The notes beneath the pieces were generated by a model that was given only the letters and a program-made list of their open reading frames with translations, was not told the origin of the DNA and did no database searches. The position numbers were made by a program, and so were the translations under genes. A DNA stretch of 64,000 nucleotides from Isochrysis galbana (Eukaryota; Haptophyta; Isochrysidales; Isochrysidaceae): positions 2,655,820 to 2,719,819 of the forward strand of contig CM030937.1 in the NCBI GenBank assembly GCA_018136815.1. The letters are read 5' to 3'. Positions 41,495 to 51,722 of the stretch are shown here, piece by piece; positions within the stretch are counted from its first letter, which is position 1; each line of letters opens with the position of its first letter.

Positions 41495-42060
41495 TTAGAT
41501 TATTATTATTATACCGCAAGGGGGCCTTTCCCCCCCGCGCGGAACGCCTCCGCCTCCGCTCCTCGCTCCTCCGCGTCCTGCGTCCTACGCATACGTAGGC
41601 CGCCGCCGCCGCTGCCCTCTCTCCTCCCCTCGTCCGATGGCGAGCCGCTATCGGTGTTCACAACCCCAAGCCCACGCACGCGTCGCGATCCGCGCGCGTG
41701 GTGGTGTGGTGGTGGTGGCCGCTGTCCCGCGCGCACGCCGCGCTCGAGCGCGCCTGTTCCTGCGCGCACGCGCGCACGCCGCGCTCGCGCGCGCCGCGCA
41801 CGGGCGGCCCCCAGCCCCAGCCCCACTCTAAAAAAACAGTGGCATAAATGGAGGGCGTTTGAAAAACAGTGAAAAACACTGTTTTTGGCCTCCGAAAAAA
41901 AACACTGTTTCTGTCTTTCACAGCTAGGGTTGCAAACTCCCATTTTTGGGGTGCCCCGCACCTCCCCCACTGTGAAAATCGGACCGTGAAGCTCAGATAT
42001 ATTCGGACCCCACATTTTCTCTCGGGGGTCGTATGCGCATGCGCAGGCCCTCTCATACTA
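41495..42060 (+). repeat. Repeat family C copy with the opposite end
   Basis: ATACCGCAAGGGGGCCTTTC through CGATGGCGAGCCGCTATCGG is a near match to the reverse of 49251-49410. The right part (about 41830-41934) has AAAAACAGTG units and ends CTGTCTTTCACAGCTAGG, the inverse of the CCTAGCTGTGAAA end at 40447, so this copy shows the second terminus of the family. A (TAC)n tract closes the region at about 42057-42079. Confidence 0.75.
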
Positions 42061-42417
42061 CTACTACTACTACTACTATAGAAACCTCGAACACTCCGAG
42101 GCTTCCTCCGGGCTCATCACCACTCTCTCTCTCTTCTCTCTGATGATGATGCGGGGGGGGGCGGGGGGGGGGGGGGGGGGGGGGAGCGAGCGCCTCCCCC
42201 CCCCCGCCCCGCCAGACAAGAACACCAGCAGATCTCAGAGGAGAGGAAGGGAGAGAGGCAACCCCATCCTGCATCACCTTGGAGAGGCTCTCTACTACCT
42301 GAATCTGCTCCACTCTCCCTCTCTCTCTCCTCAGTCTTCCTCCTCGCGCTCTCCCTGCCTCCCCCGCCTCCCCCGCCTCCCCCACCCCCCGCGCGCACGC
42401 CGCGGCCACCTTCAGTG
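42061..42417. other. Upstream region of the membrane-protein gene
   Basis: Includes (TAC)n, a G run at about 42153-42184 and a CT-rich leader ending CTTCAG just before the ATG. Confidence 0.45.
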
Positions 42418-43275
42418 ATGAGCGAGCTCGAGAGGAGGGGGCAGCCAACGGGCGCACTGGTTCGTGTGCCCACACCGGGGCCAAGATTCTTCACTGCCAT
42501 TGCGTGGTGGGCATTTGGTCTTTACGCCCTTCATTTTGCCTCGGCGCCCTACACGCCCACGCCGATGGAGGAACAGCGTTACAACGAGCTTATGTCAGCA
42601 GCTGTCTTTAGCGAAGAAGCGCGACAAGCCGAGCGCAACCTGATTCTGGCCCAACGCGCATTCGACGAGGTGCATGTCTGGGGCTGGCGCTTCCGCTCTC
42701 CCTACGCGCAGCTCGTGCCCGAGCGCCGAGCTATCCTGGACCAAGCGATAGCAGACTTCCGTCATGCAAGCTCACGTCGCGATGCGCTCGTTTCTGAAGC
42801 TAAGTCGACCGTCGGGATCTGGAGTCCGCACGGTGTCGCCGACGTGCGCGAGACGTTTTGGAGAGATTTCGAATGGGGCAAGGATTTCGCGAAGAGGATG
42901 TCCTTCTGGGACATCGTGTTTGGTATCGGTGGTTCCAACCGGGATGACGAGCTGGCCATAGTGTTGCTTCGATGGCTTGGGCAAATCTTGATGAACTTCA
43001 CGGTCGGGTTCGCATCTGCACTCGTCTCCTTCACCTTCTCGCTGGTCTACCTCATTTGGGAATACAAGACAGGTCTTTTATCTGGCGTCGTCTTCTTTGC
43101 CATCGCCATCACTGGTGCATCAGCAGTGGTAGCAGTGGTGATTTCAGGCATGTACTCCACAGCGGTGGGCGGCGTGTACCTCATCGCAAGGAGTGCGCAA
43201 CAGGCCCGGCTACAGGATCGCGCTGGAAGGCAGCCGCGATATGTTCGCAATCATCACTACGGTCACGTAGATTAG
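42418..43275 (+). CDS. Conserved multi-pass membrane protein of plants and algae
   Basis: A single exon of 285 residues; the ATG at 42418 follows a CT-rich leader. One hydrophobic segment near the N-terminus (FFTAIAWWAFGLYALHFAS) is followed by a soluble helical region with PYTPTPMEEQRYNELMSAAV, AERNLILAQRAFDEVHVWGW and VRETFWRDFEWGKDFAKR. Three or so further membrane segments occur between about residues 180 and 265. This arrangement matches a family of uncharacterised transmembrane proteins shared by land plants and algae. No enzyme motif and no known function. Which membrane it lies in cannot be told from sequence. Confidence 0.8.
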   Translation: MSELERRGQPTGALVRVPTPGPRFFTAIAWWAFGLYALHFASAPYTPTPMEEQRYNELMSAAVFSEEARQAERNLILAQRAFDEVHVWGWRFRSPYAQLVPERRAILDQAIADFRHASSRRDALVSEAKSTVGIWSPHGVADVRETFWRDFEWGKDFAKRMSFWDIVFGIGGSNRDDELAIVLLRWLGQILMNFTVGFASALVSFTFSLVYLIWEYKTGLLSGVVFFAIAITGASAVVAVVISGMYSTAVGGVYLIARSAQQARLQDRAGRQPRYVRNHHYGHVD

Positions 43276-43596
43276 GCTTGCCACCCACTATCAACAATGT
43301 TGTTTGTCGGTTCTCTCATGTGTAGATCCGGATGCCCTTATCTCTAATGATGCAGGCCATGGCAAAGCAGATGGCGTACGCTGCTGTTAGGATCGATGTG
43401 TGTCTGAGGCAGCTGGAGCGGCGGAGCCCATGCAGGCATACGGGATCGTCCAGCAACAATAGGAGGGAGACATTACATATGCGATCTCACTCATAGACAA
43501 GGAGTATGGTCTTGCGCTCGCCTAGCTCTTAGAGCTGCACGTGTACACAATGAGAATTGCGCTCGCCTAGCTCTTGGAGTTGCACGTGTACACAAT
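43276..43596. repeat. Intergenic with a two-copy tandem repeat
   Basis: Two units starting GCGCTCGCCTAGCTCTT lie at about 43513-43554 and 43560-43600, sharing GCACGTGTACACAATGAGA. A family A poly-A/T border follows directly. The remainder is the 3' flank of the membrane-protein gene. Confidence 0.7.
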
Positions 43597-43760
43597 GAGA
43601 AAAAAACATCTGAAGATTCTGGGCTAACACCTACTAGGTCTAGGTTTCCCCCTACCTCTCTACTGACTATTGACATCGCCCTTATCTAGTATCTTCCGCA
43701 CCTCTCCCCTTCCCCCGTCGTTCTTCGTCCCTTTTTCTTCGGTCTTCGTTTTCTGGGGTC
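43597..43760 (-). repeat. Repeat family A copy
   Basis: On the minus strand it ends AGCCCAGAATCTTCAGATG plus T(7). It lies opposite in direction to the copy at 44340-44488, so the two bracket about 580 bases. Confidence 0.7.
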
Positions 43761-44339
43761 CGACCCAGTTGCGCTTCCTTTGGCCTGGTTCAGAATCAGA
43801 ATGTGGAGTCCAAGGCATCACTAGAATACTTCTCCGTATTCGAATACTGAGTACAATACAACGCTTTTGAGGTGTATTCGTACTGTGAGTACTCCGCGCT
43901 TTGAGTATTCGTACTCATTCATGAGTACAACGTACAACAGCAAAAAAAAGGCCGTATTCAGTATTGCAGTAGTATTCGAGTACTTTGGCGTATCTGGCCA
44001 CTGACTGGCGTGCCTGCTGTCCGGACGGCGCGACGCGCGATGAGCGTCCGTAAGCCGCGCCACCAGCCTCTACTACACTAGCTTATTACACTAGTTCAGG
44101 TCTCAAACAAACAAAGCGCGAGGGTAATAGTACTCCACACATAGCACATAGGTACACAGCACACAGCACACAGTAGGCGGTACATGTGACATGTGCACAC
44201 CGAAGCCGACCGCCGACCACGACCACCAATGACCTGATCGCAACAAGACACAAAACACAAATACGTGCACACATACAAGCCTTACTTAGTTAGGACAAAG
44301 AAAGGCAATGCACGACAAAATTCGGATTAGGATTCATTG
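43761..44339. other. AT-richer spacer between two inverted family A copies
   Basis: Contains a stretch of GAATACT/AGTATTC-like direct and inverted motifs (43826-43985) and CACAGCACACA repeats (44157-44172). No gene recognised. Confidence 0.45.
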
Positions 44340-44488
44340 CCGTTGTACCCGGAAAGCGAAAAAGAAGAGGAATGGAGGGGGGCAGGGGAGGAGGTGGAGG
44401 GAGGGAAGTTAAGGGCGGTGTAGACATGGAAACAGGGAAGCCCTGAGATAGTAGGTGTGTAGCCCAGAATCTTCAGATGTTTTTTTCG
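44340..44488 (+). repeat. Repeat family A copy
   Basis: GGGGCAGGGGAGGAGGTGGA, GGGAGGGAAG, then TAGCCCAGAATCTTCAGATG and T(7). It aligns with 59876-59986. Confidence 0.8.
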
Positions 44489-44689
44489 GTATGTCCCATA
44501 TTCGACGGAGCGCGACCTAACGACCTAACCCTAACCCTCCGACCTCCACGGCTTTGTCTTCTTTGGGGGGGAGGGGCGTCAATGGTAGGGGCAGGGGGTC
44601 GGGAGGAGAAAGTCAAAGTCTCTCGGGGCCCCATGGGAGGGAGGGGGGGGGCGGAGGAAAAAACCGAACCTGAGGGCTTATTTCAGGCC
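44489..44689. other. Intergenic with a short telomere-like stretch
   Basis: CCTAACCCTAACCCT at 44525-44539 contains two and a half CCCTAA units; otherwise G-rich DNA without a gene. Confidence 0.4.
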
Positions 44690-44790
44690 CTCCAGCCGGG
44701 CGCCATGGACGCGGGGAGGGGGAGTGGAGAGAGGGGCTCGTTCATGCCCTACACCATGGCTGAGCTAAGTATACACTTAGTGGCTGCTCA
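44690..44790 (-). repeat. Repeat family B copy
   Basis: On the minus strand: a perfect CTAAGT-GTAT-ACTTAG stem, CTCAGCC, ATG and an AGGGC...GCCCCT hairpin, then CTCTCTCCACTCC. Confidence 0.75.
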
Positions 44791-45261
44791 AGTATTGTCG
44801 TCACATGCACACCGGCATTGAATCACAAGCAAGTCGAAAAGCCAAAGAGAATGGCTCTCTCCGCAAAGCCCGATGGGCGGCTCACTTCATATCCGGAAGG
44901 ACACACTTGAAGAGGGCCAGAGAGCGGAGAGCGAGGGCGCAGTGGTGCATGCAAATGCAAACTTCATATTGAGTCGTGCCCATGGAAGCGATAGGCCGGC
45001 ATATTTCTTACTGGGCTCCCACAAAGGCACGAACGAAAAGGCCAAGACTCCCAGAAACCTTCTTGTATGAGGCAGTGCGTGAACCCCACCAAGAGCAAGA
45101 CCATAGTTGAGCCATGTCCTATTCTTCGCGTGTACCGATGAAGTCAAGGTAGAAAATAGAAAATCGACACGATGACAACGCCTTGTACTCGAAGTGGCCG
45201 TACATGTGCAGTCTGAAAGCCTGTCGTCAGCGAATACTTCCTCACGCTTGCAAATCATCCA
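44791..45261. other. Intergenic, no gene seen
   Basis: Short frames on both strands without recognisable domains; the last part is the 3' flank of the LSM6 gene. Confidence 0.45.
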
Positions 45262-45731
45262 TCACGCTTTCCGCTTTTGTGTACTAATGTACAAGACTGC
45301 ATGGTGGTGGTCAATTGGGTGTCAATGAGCTGTCGTCGATACTGTGGCGGGGAGTGGCTGAACAAATGTAGTATGCACTTGCATTTCAAATGTCAAAACC
45401 TGCCCGCGTTTCGTGCTCACCATTATTGCCACGGATAAAGGCGTCCCCATACTTAGCCTTAAGCTGGCCATTCACATACTCCTCCGTCTGCTCCATGGCG
45501 ATGTTCATGAACCCGTCAAGACACGCTAGGACGCCTGCGATCGAGACATTCGTGCGCAGTGAATGGAGGGGTCGTGACAAAGCGGATCCACCGCGAGCAC
45601 TTTCTACCCATGTGATAGGAAGCCAGCTCACCTCGGTAGTCGACGCCAGAGTTGAGCTTGACGACAACCGGACGGCCCAGCACATTCTTGAGAAAGGCGG
45701 ACGGATTGGAGGCGTTGGGATCCTTGGACAT
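45262..45731 (-). CDS. LSM6: U6 snRNA-associated Sm-like protein LSm6
   Basis: Three exons: 45731-45632, 45534-45421 and 45296-45262, with GT-AG introns of 97 and 124 bases; together 82 residues, the normal size. LSm6 is part of the Lsm2-8 ring on U6 snRNA in the nucleus and the Lsm1-7 ring in mRNA decay. Sm motif 1 reads FLKNVLGRPVVVKLNSGVDY then RGVLACLDGFMNIA across the first junction, and Sm motif 2 reads AFIRGNN then VLYISTQKR across the second. Both junctions split a glycine or valine codon after its first base (phase 1) and restore the expected family sequence exactly, which makes the model secure even though the last exon has only 35 bases. A candidate leader acceptor (CTTGCAG) lies upstream of the ATG. 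Confidence 0.95.
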
Positions 45732-45896
45732 GCTGCCGATCGCGCCGCCTGCAAGCGGTCAAGCCGGCATCAGGCATAAGACAGCATAGCAGAGAGACGG
45801 TGAGGGGGGGGGGAGAGGGCAGGCGAACCCGCGCGGCGCCCGAGCGAGTCGACGATGAGCCAATCGATGTTTTGTTATAAAATTAAATAAATCCCC
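45732..45896. other. Upstream region of LSM6
   Basis: GC-rich with a G run at about 45804-45813 and an AT-rich patch at 45874-45892; presumed promoter. Confidence 0.35.
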
Positions 45897-46076
45897 TGTC
45901 AGAGTTGGAGTTTTCTTGTTATCCTGGTTTAATCCTAGTGCTGAGGGACCGTGCCTCATCGGCAACGGAGCCCCTCCCCCGCGATGGGGGTGTGCGCGGT
46001 TGGTGCATGGCTCGTCCGGTGCATGTGGCTAGGGATGCTAGCCAACAAGACCTTCTACGAGACCACGAACTATACA
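45897..46076 (+). repeat. Dispersed repeat, copy 2 (first copy at 583-776)
   Basis: Same orientation and same order of blocks as 583-776. The copy continues through TGCTAGCCAACAAGA and a looser match to about 46076. Confidence 0.75.
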
Positions 46077-46271
46077 ATTTACAATTTCTAATTCTAACTT
46101 CTAATAACGTCTAACGTTAGCCCGGTCACTCACTCATTTTAACCACTATTTCCCACCTCCACCTCCCCTGGGTGTCCAAGGATTCCTTAGGGTCCCCTCC
46201 TACCTGCCCCGGCAACTCCCTCCCCCCTCCGAACGACCCCCTCCCGCCCCACAAACCACAAAGGGCAATGG

Positions 46272-46500
46272 TAGGGCGGTCAAACAGTGTTTTTTTATTA
46301 GGGGTGAAAAAATGACCATCTCAGAATTGAGGAAATTTGAGGATTTTTTTCGGGAGAAAGTTCCCAATACACCCAACTAGCACATATCCGGGGCCCATTA
46401 GGACCCGGACCCCCCCCTTGGGCCCCCACAACAAAACGTAATCGAAAACAGACAAAAGACGCTAAAATTTTTCTAAAATCGCAAAAGCTTGAAAAGCTCA
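46272..46500 (+). repeat. Repeat family D, copy 1
   Basis: GTAGGGCGGTCAAACAGTG, then TTTTTTTATTAGGGGTGAAA, then AATTGAGGAAATTTGAGGAT. It aligns with 63748-64000 with a few small indels and leads directly into the 205-base tandem repeat, as does the second copy at the window edge. Confidence 0.93.
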
Positions 46501-46970
46501 ACTTCGAACCGATGCCGGGCGCGCTGCGTGCCCGTTTTCGACGATCCATCCGGATGGGGGACCCCACCAGATACCAAATACGCATAGCCCACCCGGATGG
46601 TCACGCCAATCTCGGGCAGGCCGCGCGCCGAACCCTCGTCGAAATCACCCATCCGCCGAGCCCATTGAACGTTGAGCCGTCGCCGAGGGAGGCCCGGAGA
46701 GCCCAACTTCGAACCGATGCCGGGCGCGCTGCGTGCCCGTTTTCGACGATCCATCCGGATGGGGGACCCCACCAGATACCAAATACGCATAGCCCACCCG
46801 GATGGTCACGCCAATCGGGCAGGCCGCGCGCCGAACCCTCGTCGAAATCACCCATCCGCCGAGCCCATTGAACGTTGAGCCGTCGCCGAGGGAGGCCCGG
46901 AGAGCCCAACTTCGAACCGATGCCGGGCGCGCTGCGTGCCCGTTTTCGACGATCCATCCGGATGGGGGAC
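46501..46970 (+). repeat. 205-base tandem repeat, about 2.3 units
   Basis: Units start at 46501, 46706 and 46909 with ACTTCGAACCGATGCCGGGC. The second unit lacks two bases in the CAATCTCGGGCAGG block. The third stops after CCGGATGGGGGACC. Neighbouring units are almost identical, so the array is young. Long minus-strand frames across it are repeat artefacts. Confidence 0.95.
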
Positions 46971-47425
46971 CTAGGCCCTGGCCAAAATGTCCGGACAGTC
47001 AACAGGACATTTGGGGCTGTTTGGCTAAAAGGACATGTCCCGAAATGTCCCGGGACATTTGGGTGAGCCCTGGGGGGTGGGGAGCGCGAAAATGCGCGCG
47101 GGAAACGTTTTACTAGTAGAACACTCTTGCCAGCATTTTGGGTGGGAAAACGGGAATCCTGATAGGTCAGTCGCCCTTTTTTGAGATGAAAAGGATCGTT
47201 TACGTAATATTCTGGTCTCTGGTCTCGGTCGCACCTCACAGCCGGAGCCACGGCGCGCTTGTGCGCCGGCGCCAGCAGAGGCATGGAGAGGGGTGAGGAG
47301 GCTGGCCCCCCTGCACTTGTGGGCGCCACCCGCGAGCGCGACTGACCCGCCCGCCTCCCGTCTCCCTTGTTCACGCAGGTCCGAGCTCGCGCGTGCGCTT
47401 GCGCCGCGCCACCAGGCAAAGCGAC
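46971..47425. other. Upstream region of the transposase gene
   Basis: Contains several copies of the word AATGTCC and its inverse at about 46987-47060 (GTCCCGAAATGTCCCGGGAC), which could be transposase-binding subterminal repeats or a weak palindrome cluster. A candidate leader acceptor (TTCACGCAG) lies at about 47371-47379. Confidence 0.4.
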
Positions 47426-49250
47426 ATGACGTCAACATCAACGTCGACGTCAGGGTCAGCGTCCTACCTCAACGACAACGACGAGGCCAACCAAACCGAC
47501 GACGACAACGACGACGACATTTTCGACGACGACGACGACGACAAGGAGGAGGAGGAGGAGGAGGAGGAGGACGGCGAGACCTTCCACCTGGGCATGACAG
47601 TGCAGTACAAGGACATGGGCACAGGGAAGATCATCGCGATGGGTAGGGGCACCCTCTACGGCGACAAGCAGGTGAAGGTCCTATTTCAGGACGACAAGAG
47701 CGGCAAAGAGACCATGAAGATCTGGGTCCACACCCAAGATCTCATCATCGAGGTGCGTCGCCAGCACCTCAACTGATGTTTGGAGGGGAGTCGAGGGTTT
47801 GCGTGTGCGCGTGTGCGATGTGCGCGATGTTGCGCCGCGTGTGCCCCCCCCCCCCCCCCCCCCCCCGCCACTTAGGAGGGCGACGACGACGACTGCCTGG
47901 AGGTCGACACGTCCATGGAGCATGAGGGCCCGCTGAAGGCTGTGCATGAGCGCGAAAGAGTAACGAGGAAACTCCCGCCCATGGGCAAGCGTTCGACGAG
48001 GTGCGGCGTGCGCAAGACCATTGAGCCGAAGAGAGTCTGCGCGGCCGACCGCGTAAGGAAGTTCCCCAACGAGACCTTGGAGGGAAAGAACAACCAGCGG
48101 CTCTTCTGCCGCTCGTGCGCCACCGAGCTCTCTCTGCGCATGAACAACCTCAAGTGCCATCTGAGCAGTAGGAAGCACCTGGAGAACGTGAAGGCGTACC
48201 GGGAGCGCCAGTCAAAAGACTCGGAGGTCAGCGCATTCATCTCCGACTTCTACACGGTCAACCCAGACGCGGCAGGTGGTTCGGTGGCTCCAGAGACGCA
48301 GCTCTTTCGCTGGACAATGGTTGATGCGCTCTTGCGGGCTGGGATCCCCCTCTCGAAAATAGATGAGCTACGGCCTGTTCTAGAGCTGGCAGGGCAACCT
48401 CTCACGGATAGCTCTCATATGCGGGACTTTGTGCCGAAGATTTTGAGTAAGGAGAAGGAGACTGTCATGGCTGAGCTGAAAGACAAGTACATATCTATCT
48501 CGTTCGACGGTACGACGAGGCTTGGCGAGGCTGTCGCCCTGTGTGCACGATTCATCCCAGCCGACTTCGCATGGGTGGGTAAGCGACTGATCTCGCTCAC
48601 GACGATCTCGAAGCATATGGATGGCATGGGACTATATCGCCACCTCTCCAGGACCCTCATGACAGAGCTATGCCTGGATGTTTCCCGGATCGTTGGCATA
48701 TCTCGTGACAGTTGTGCCACAAATGGTGTAGCCTGTAGGCAATTGCTCACCCTGTGTGAGAATGCTGTCGACCTGCTGTGCTCATCGCACACTCTCCAAC
48801 ACACCGGCGAGCATCTGGACCTCCGTACCGTGGAAGCATTCCTCACTCCTTGGCTAACACTCGTGTCTCACACGCAAGCTGCCCGTACGTTGTGGCAGAG
48901 TATGATGGGTCGCAGCATGAAGGGCTACTCGCGCACCCGGTGGTGGTCGCGCTGGGAAGTAATGCAAGACCTTGCGTCGAACTTTGGCCAGCTCGAATCA
49001 TTCATCGACCAGCTGGAACAAGGAGGCATAGGTAATGCCACGACGCAAGCATTGAAACAAGTGATCGCGACCAAGCGCGACGATCTGGAGATTGAGCTTG
49101 CCCTTGCCATGGACATGCACCCACTTTGCACAACGACGTACAGACTCGAAGGGGATGGGTTGGAGATCATCCTCGTCTACGACGCAATCGAGGAGCTCCG
49201 TGCCCGTGGGCGGCTGCTTGGCCAAAATAGTTCTGATCTTCCCAATGTGG
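47426..49250 (+). CDS. Spliced BED-finger (hAT-like) transposase, 3'-truncated
   Basis: Exon 1 is 47426-47752 and exon 2 starts at 47876 after a GAG/GTGCGT donor and a CTTAG acceptor (123-base intron with a long C run, phase 0). Exon 1 encodes a Ser/Thr start, an Asp/Glu-rich stretch and a small beta-type segment (GMTVQYKDMGTGKIIAMGRG). Exon 2 holds a zinc finger with C-x2-C...H-x5-H (LFCRSCATELSLRMNNLKCH, then LSSRKH), then a region of transposase type with KYISISFDGTTRLGEA (the first catalytic Asp would lie here), DSCATNGVA and CSSHTLQHTGEHL. From about 49251 the frame runs into a family C repeat, and the normal C-terminal dimerisation part is missing. The resemblance is to hAT-superfamily proteins; whether any active site is complete is doubtful. 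Confidence 0.65.
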
Positions 49251-49527
49251 CGTTGAACACCGATAGCGGCTCGCCATCGGCCGAGGGGAGGGGAGGGGCA
49301 GCGGCGGCGGCGCCCTACGTATGCGTAGGACGGAAGACGCGGAGGCGGAGGAGCGGAGGCGGAGGCGTTCCGCGCGCGGGGGGGAAAGGCCCCCCTGCGG
49401 TATATGTGGCCCCACTGTTTTTCGTTTTTCGCACTGTTTTTTACTGTTTTTTTTCGATTCCCAAAAACAGCTGTTTTTAATGTCTTTCTACACCTCACCC
49501 GCTGTCTTTCATCTTTCACATCTAGGA
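49251..49527 (-). repeat. Repeat family C copy truncating the transposase gene
   Basis: Its minus strand begins CCTAGATGTGAAAG at 49527 and runs through the AAAAACAG region and GTGGGGCCACATATACCGCA to CCGATGGCGAGCCGCTATCGG. It matches 40437-40562 and 41510-41660. Only one terminus is present; the other side stops abruptly in the transposase frame. Confidence 0.85.
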
Positions 49528-50581
49528 GCGTCAGCGAGCTGACTAGGCTAAGTGGGGCTCGAGGCCCTCCTATGTATTTTCATAGTCAAGCCCTAAAAGC
49601 GAGCAACCCTCGCAAGGAGGGGGAAATGCTGCGACTAGCGACTAGGTATCTACTACGGTTAAGTACTATGTGCAACTATGTAGTACTAGCATTCTAGCAT
49701 TGAATACGACACCGTCATGGCGGCGGCCAGAGCGAGCCGGTCCCGCTCAGCGTTCATCCGGCATGGCGGGATGCGGCCGGTGGCCGGTATAAAAATGTGG
49801 CGACCCTCCCGACCAGATTGCAGATTGGACCAAACAGCAGCCAAGACTTGGAGTGTGCCGAATGCGAGATGGAGACCTCTTGGCCCGCCGCCCTCCCCCC
49901 CCCCGGGGGGGGGGGGAGAATGAGATCTCCCCCCCCCCCCCCCCCCTCCGCCCTGTCCCCCGCGGGGAGAGTGCAGCTGCCACGACAGAAGAAGACGGGA
50001 CTCAAGTGTATGGCTACTTTACTTTGCTCTCCTCGCGTCAAGAAGTCTTCCTCGTGCTCGCCACCCCCCCCCCGCCTCTTGGAAGAGAGCTCTCGGCCCA
50101 GAAGGAGTTCTCCCCTTCATGGACGATTCCTCGCCTCCCCCCCCCCCCCCCCCCTGCCGCGCCCTCTCCGGCCCCCCCCCCCCCCCCCCTCCCCCCGCGC
50201 GCACAGGGCGCGGCTGCCCTCCTCGCCGGTGCAGCCAGCCGGCTTGGGACGGAGGTGGACGGATGAGCCAGATCTAGGCGTAAATGAGAGAGAGAGAGAA
50301 GAGGAGGGGAGGGGGGAGGGGGGGGGGGCGGCCGCCAGCGGCTCTGGCCGGACCTCCCTCCTCCTCCTCTCCTCCTCTCCTCTCCGCCCCATACCTCTCC
50401 TCCCTCCTCCCTCCCTCTCCCTCTCTACTCTATCTCTTACGAAAACACATCTCTCTCCATCGTCATCCGTCGCTCTCTCTCCCTCTCCACCCCCCCCTCT
50501 CTCCCCCTTGGGGGCCTAACCGAGCCGGCGGGGCAGCCAAGCACACCGCCGTCGATAGAGCGGCCAGGCGACTGGAGGGCG
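49528..50581. other. Intergenic, dominated by C runs, with the UBE2H-type gene's upstream region
   Basis: After about 180 bases that may be remnant transposase DNA, the region has many C and G runs (49890-49950, 50064-50197) and CT-rich DNA up to the ATG at 50582. Proline-rich frames here are artefacts. Confidence 0.5.
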
Positions 50582-51722
50582 ATGACGACGTCGGGCAAGC
50601 GCCGAGAGATGGACGTGATGAAGTTGTAAGCCGTCGGCTCCCGCCGCTCCGGCTGGCCTCCCCTCATCCAGCTGCCACCACCGATTCACCCCCCTTCCTC
50701 TCCCTCCCCCTCCCCCCAACCTTTCTTTTCCTCCCACCGCTTCCACCTCACAGGATGATGAGTGACTACGAGGTCAAACTGGTGGACGATAATCCGGCCG
50801 ATATGTTCGTTATCTTTCACGGGCCCAAAGACAGTGAGCTCCTACGCCCATCCTACTCTTCAAGGCGGAGCCTAACATGTCTCCTCGTGATGTCGATTTG
50901 CAGACTCCACTGACGGCATACCCACCCTGGTTTTGGCAGGCCTGTATGCCGGTGGCTCATGGAAAGTGCACGTCGAGCTTCCCGAAGGATACCCATACAA
51001 GTCACCATCCATCGGCTTCTGCAACCGCATGTTCCACCCCAATGTCGATGAGATGTGAGCACATCATGATTGCTTTGTGCCGCACAGAGTCTCCGGCCCA
51101 AAGGTAAAGCGGATAATTGCGGTCAGCCACACCCTCCGATTGGCATGTTCAGGTCAGGATCTGTTTGCTTGGATGTGATCAACCAGACCTGGTCGCCCAT
51201 GTTCGGTGAGCTCCTCATATCTTCTCCTCCTCTGTGCCGAAGATTCACACGAGGATGCAAACTCATGCTCACTATGCACGCGTCTCTGGGCACCACCTGC
51301 TTCACCTCATGACACATGCCTTGTGTACCCTTGAACAGATCTTCTGAATATCTTCGAGGTGTTTCTGCCCCAGCTCCTCCTCTACCCGAATGCAGCTGAT
51401 CCTCTAAATGGCGAGGCGGCAGCGTTGATGCTGCGTGAGCCCAAGCAATATGAGAGCCGGATCAAAGGTGAGGCTGGTAGAAGCGGCCTGCACATCACGT
51501 ACTTGTGGAATGTGACCGTGTCATGGTAGTCTGCGCAACACACAGCAAACCTCGTCCTTCTCGCATGGATTTTCAGAGTATGTTCTCAAGTACGGCCAGG
51601 CTGCCTCCATCGCTCAGAGCGGCAGTGGCAGTGACGACAATAGCGACAGCGACTCCGACTCGGAAGCCGAAGGGAGCGCTTCGACCTCCGCCTCAAGCTC
51701 GTGCTCTACATCTGTGGCCTAA
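50582..51722 (+). CDS. UBE2H: Ubiquitin-conjugating enzyme E2, UBE2H/Ubc8 type
   Basis: Six exons: 50582-50625, 50754-50833, 50940-51054, 51153-51205, 51339-51467 and 51577-51722; all introns are GT-AG, 98-133 bases; 188 residues (human UBE2H has 183). It receives ubiquitin from E1 on the catalytic Cys85 in [13 protein letters not shown] and passes it on with an E3 partner. Other landmarks: [12 protein letters not shown] start, [32 protein letters not shown], the [15 protein letters not shown] segment and an acidic Ser/Asp tail ([11 protein letters not shown]) as in UBE2H and yeast Ubc8. For intron 2 the acceptor at 50939 was preferred over an earlier one because it gives the exact family spacing between GPKDS and YAGGSW. 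Confidence 0.95.

Noticed and set aside
40437-41935. CRISPR-like array of AAAAACAG words
   Set aside because: The words are irregularly spaced, too short, and part of a transposon-type repeat in a eukaryotic genome.
46601-47419. 272-codon minus-strand frame
   Set aside because: It runs through the 205-base tandem repeat and its flank; the repeat length is not a multiple of three, so the reading is not conserved between units.
50834-50939. Earlier acceptor at 50903 for intron 2 of the UBE2H-type gene (TTTGCAG/ACTCC)
   Set aside because: It would add extra residues between GPKD and YAGGSW and break the family spacing; the acceptor at 50939 fits exactly.
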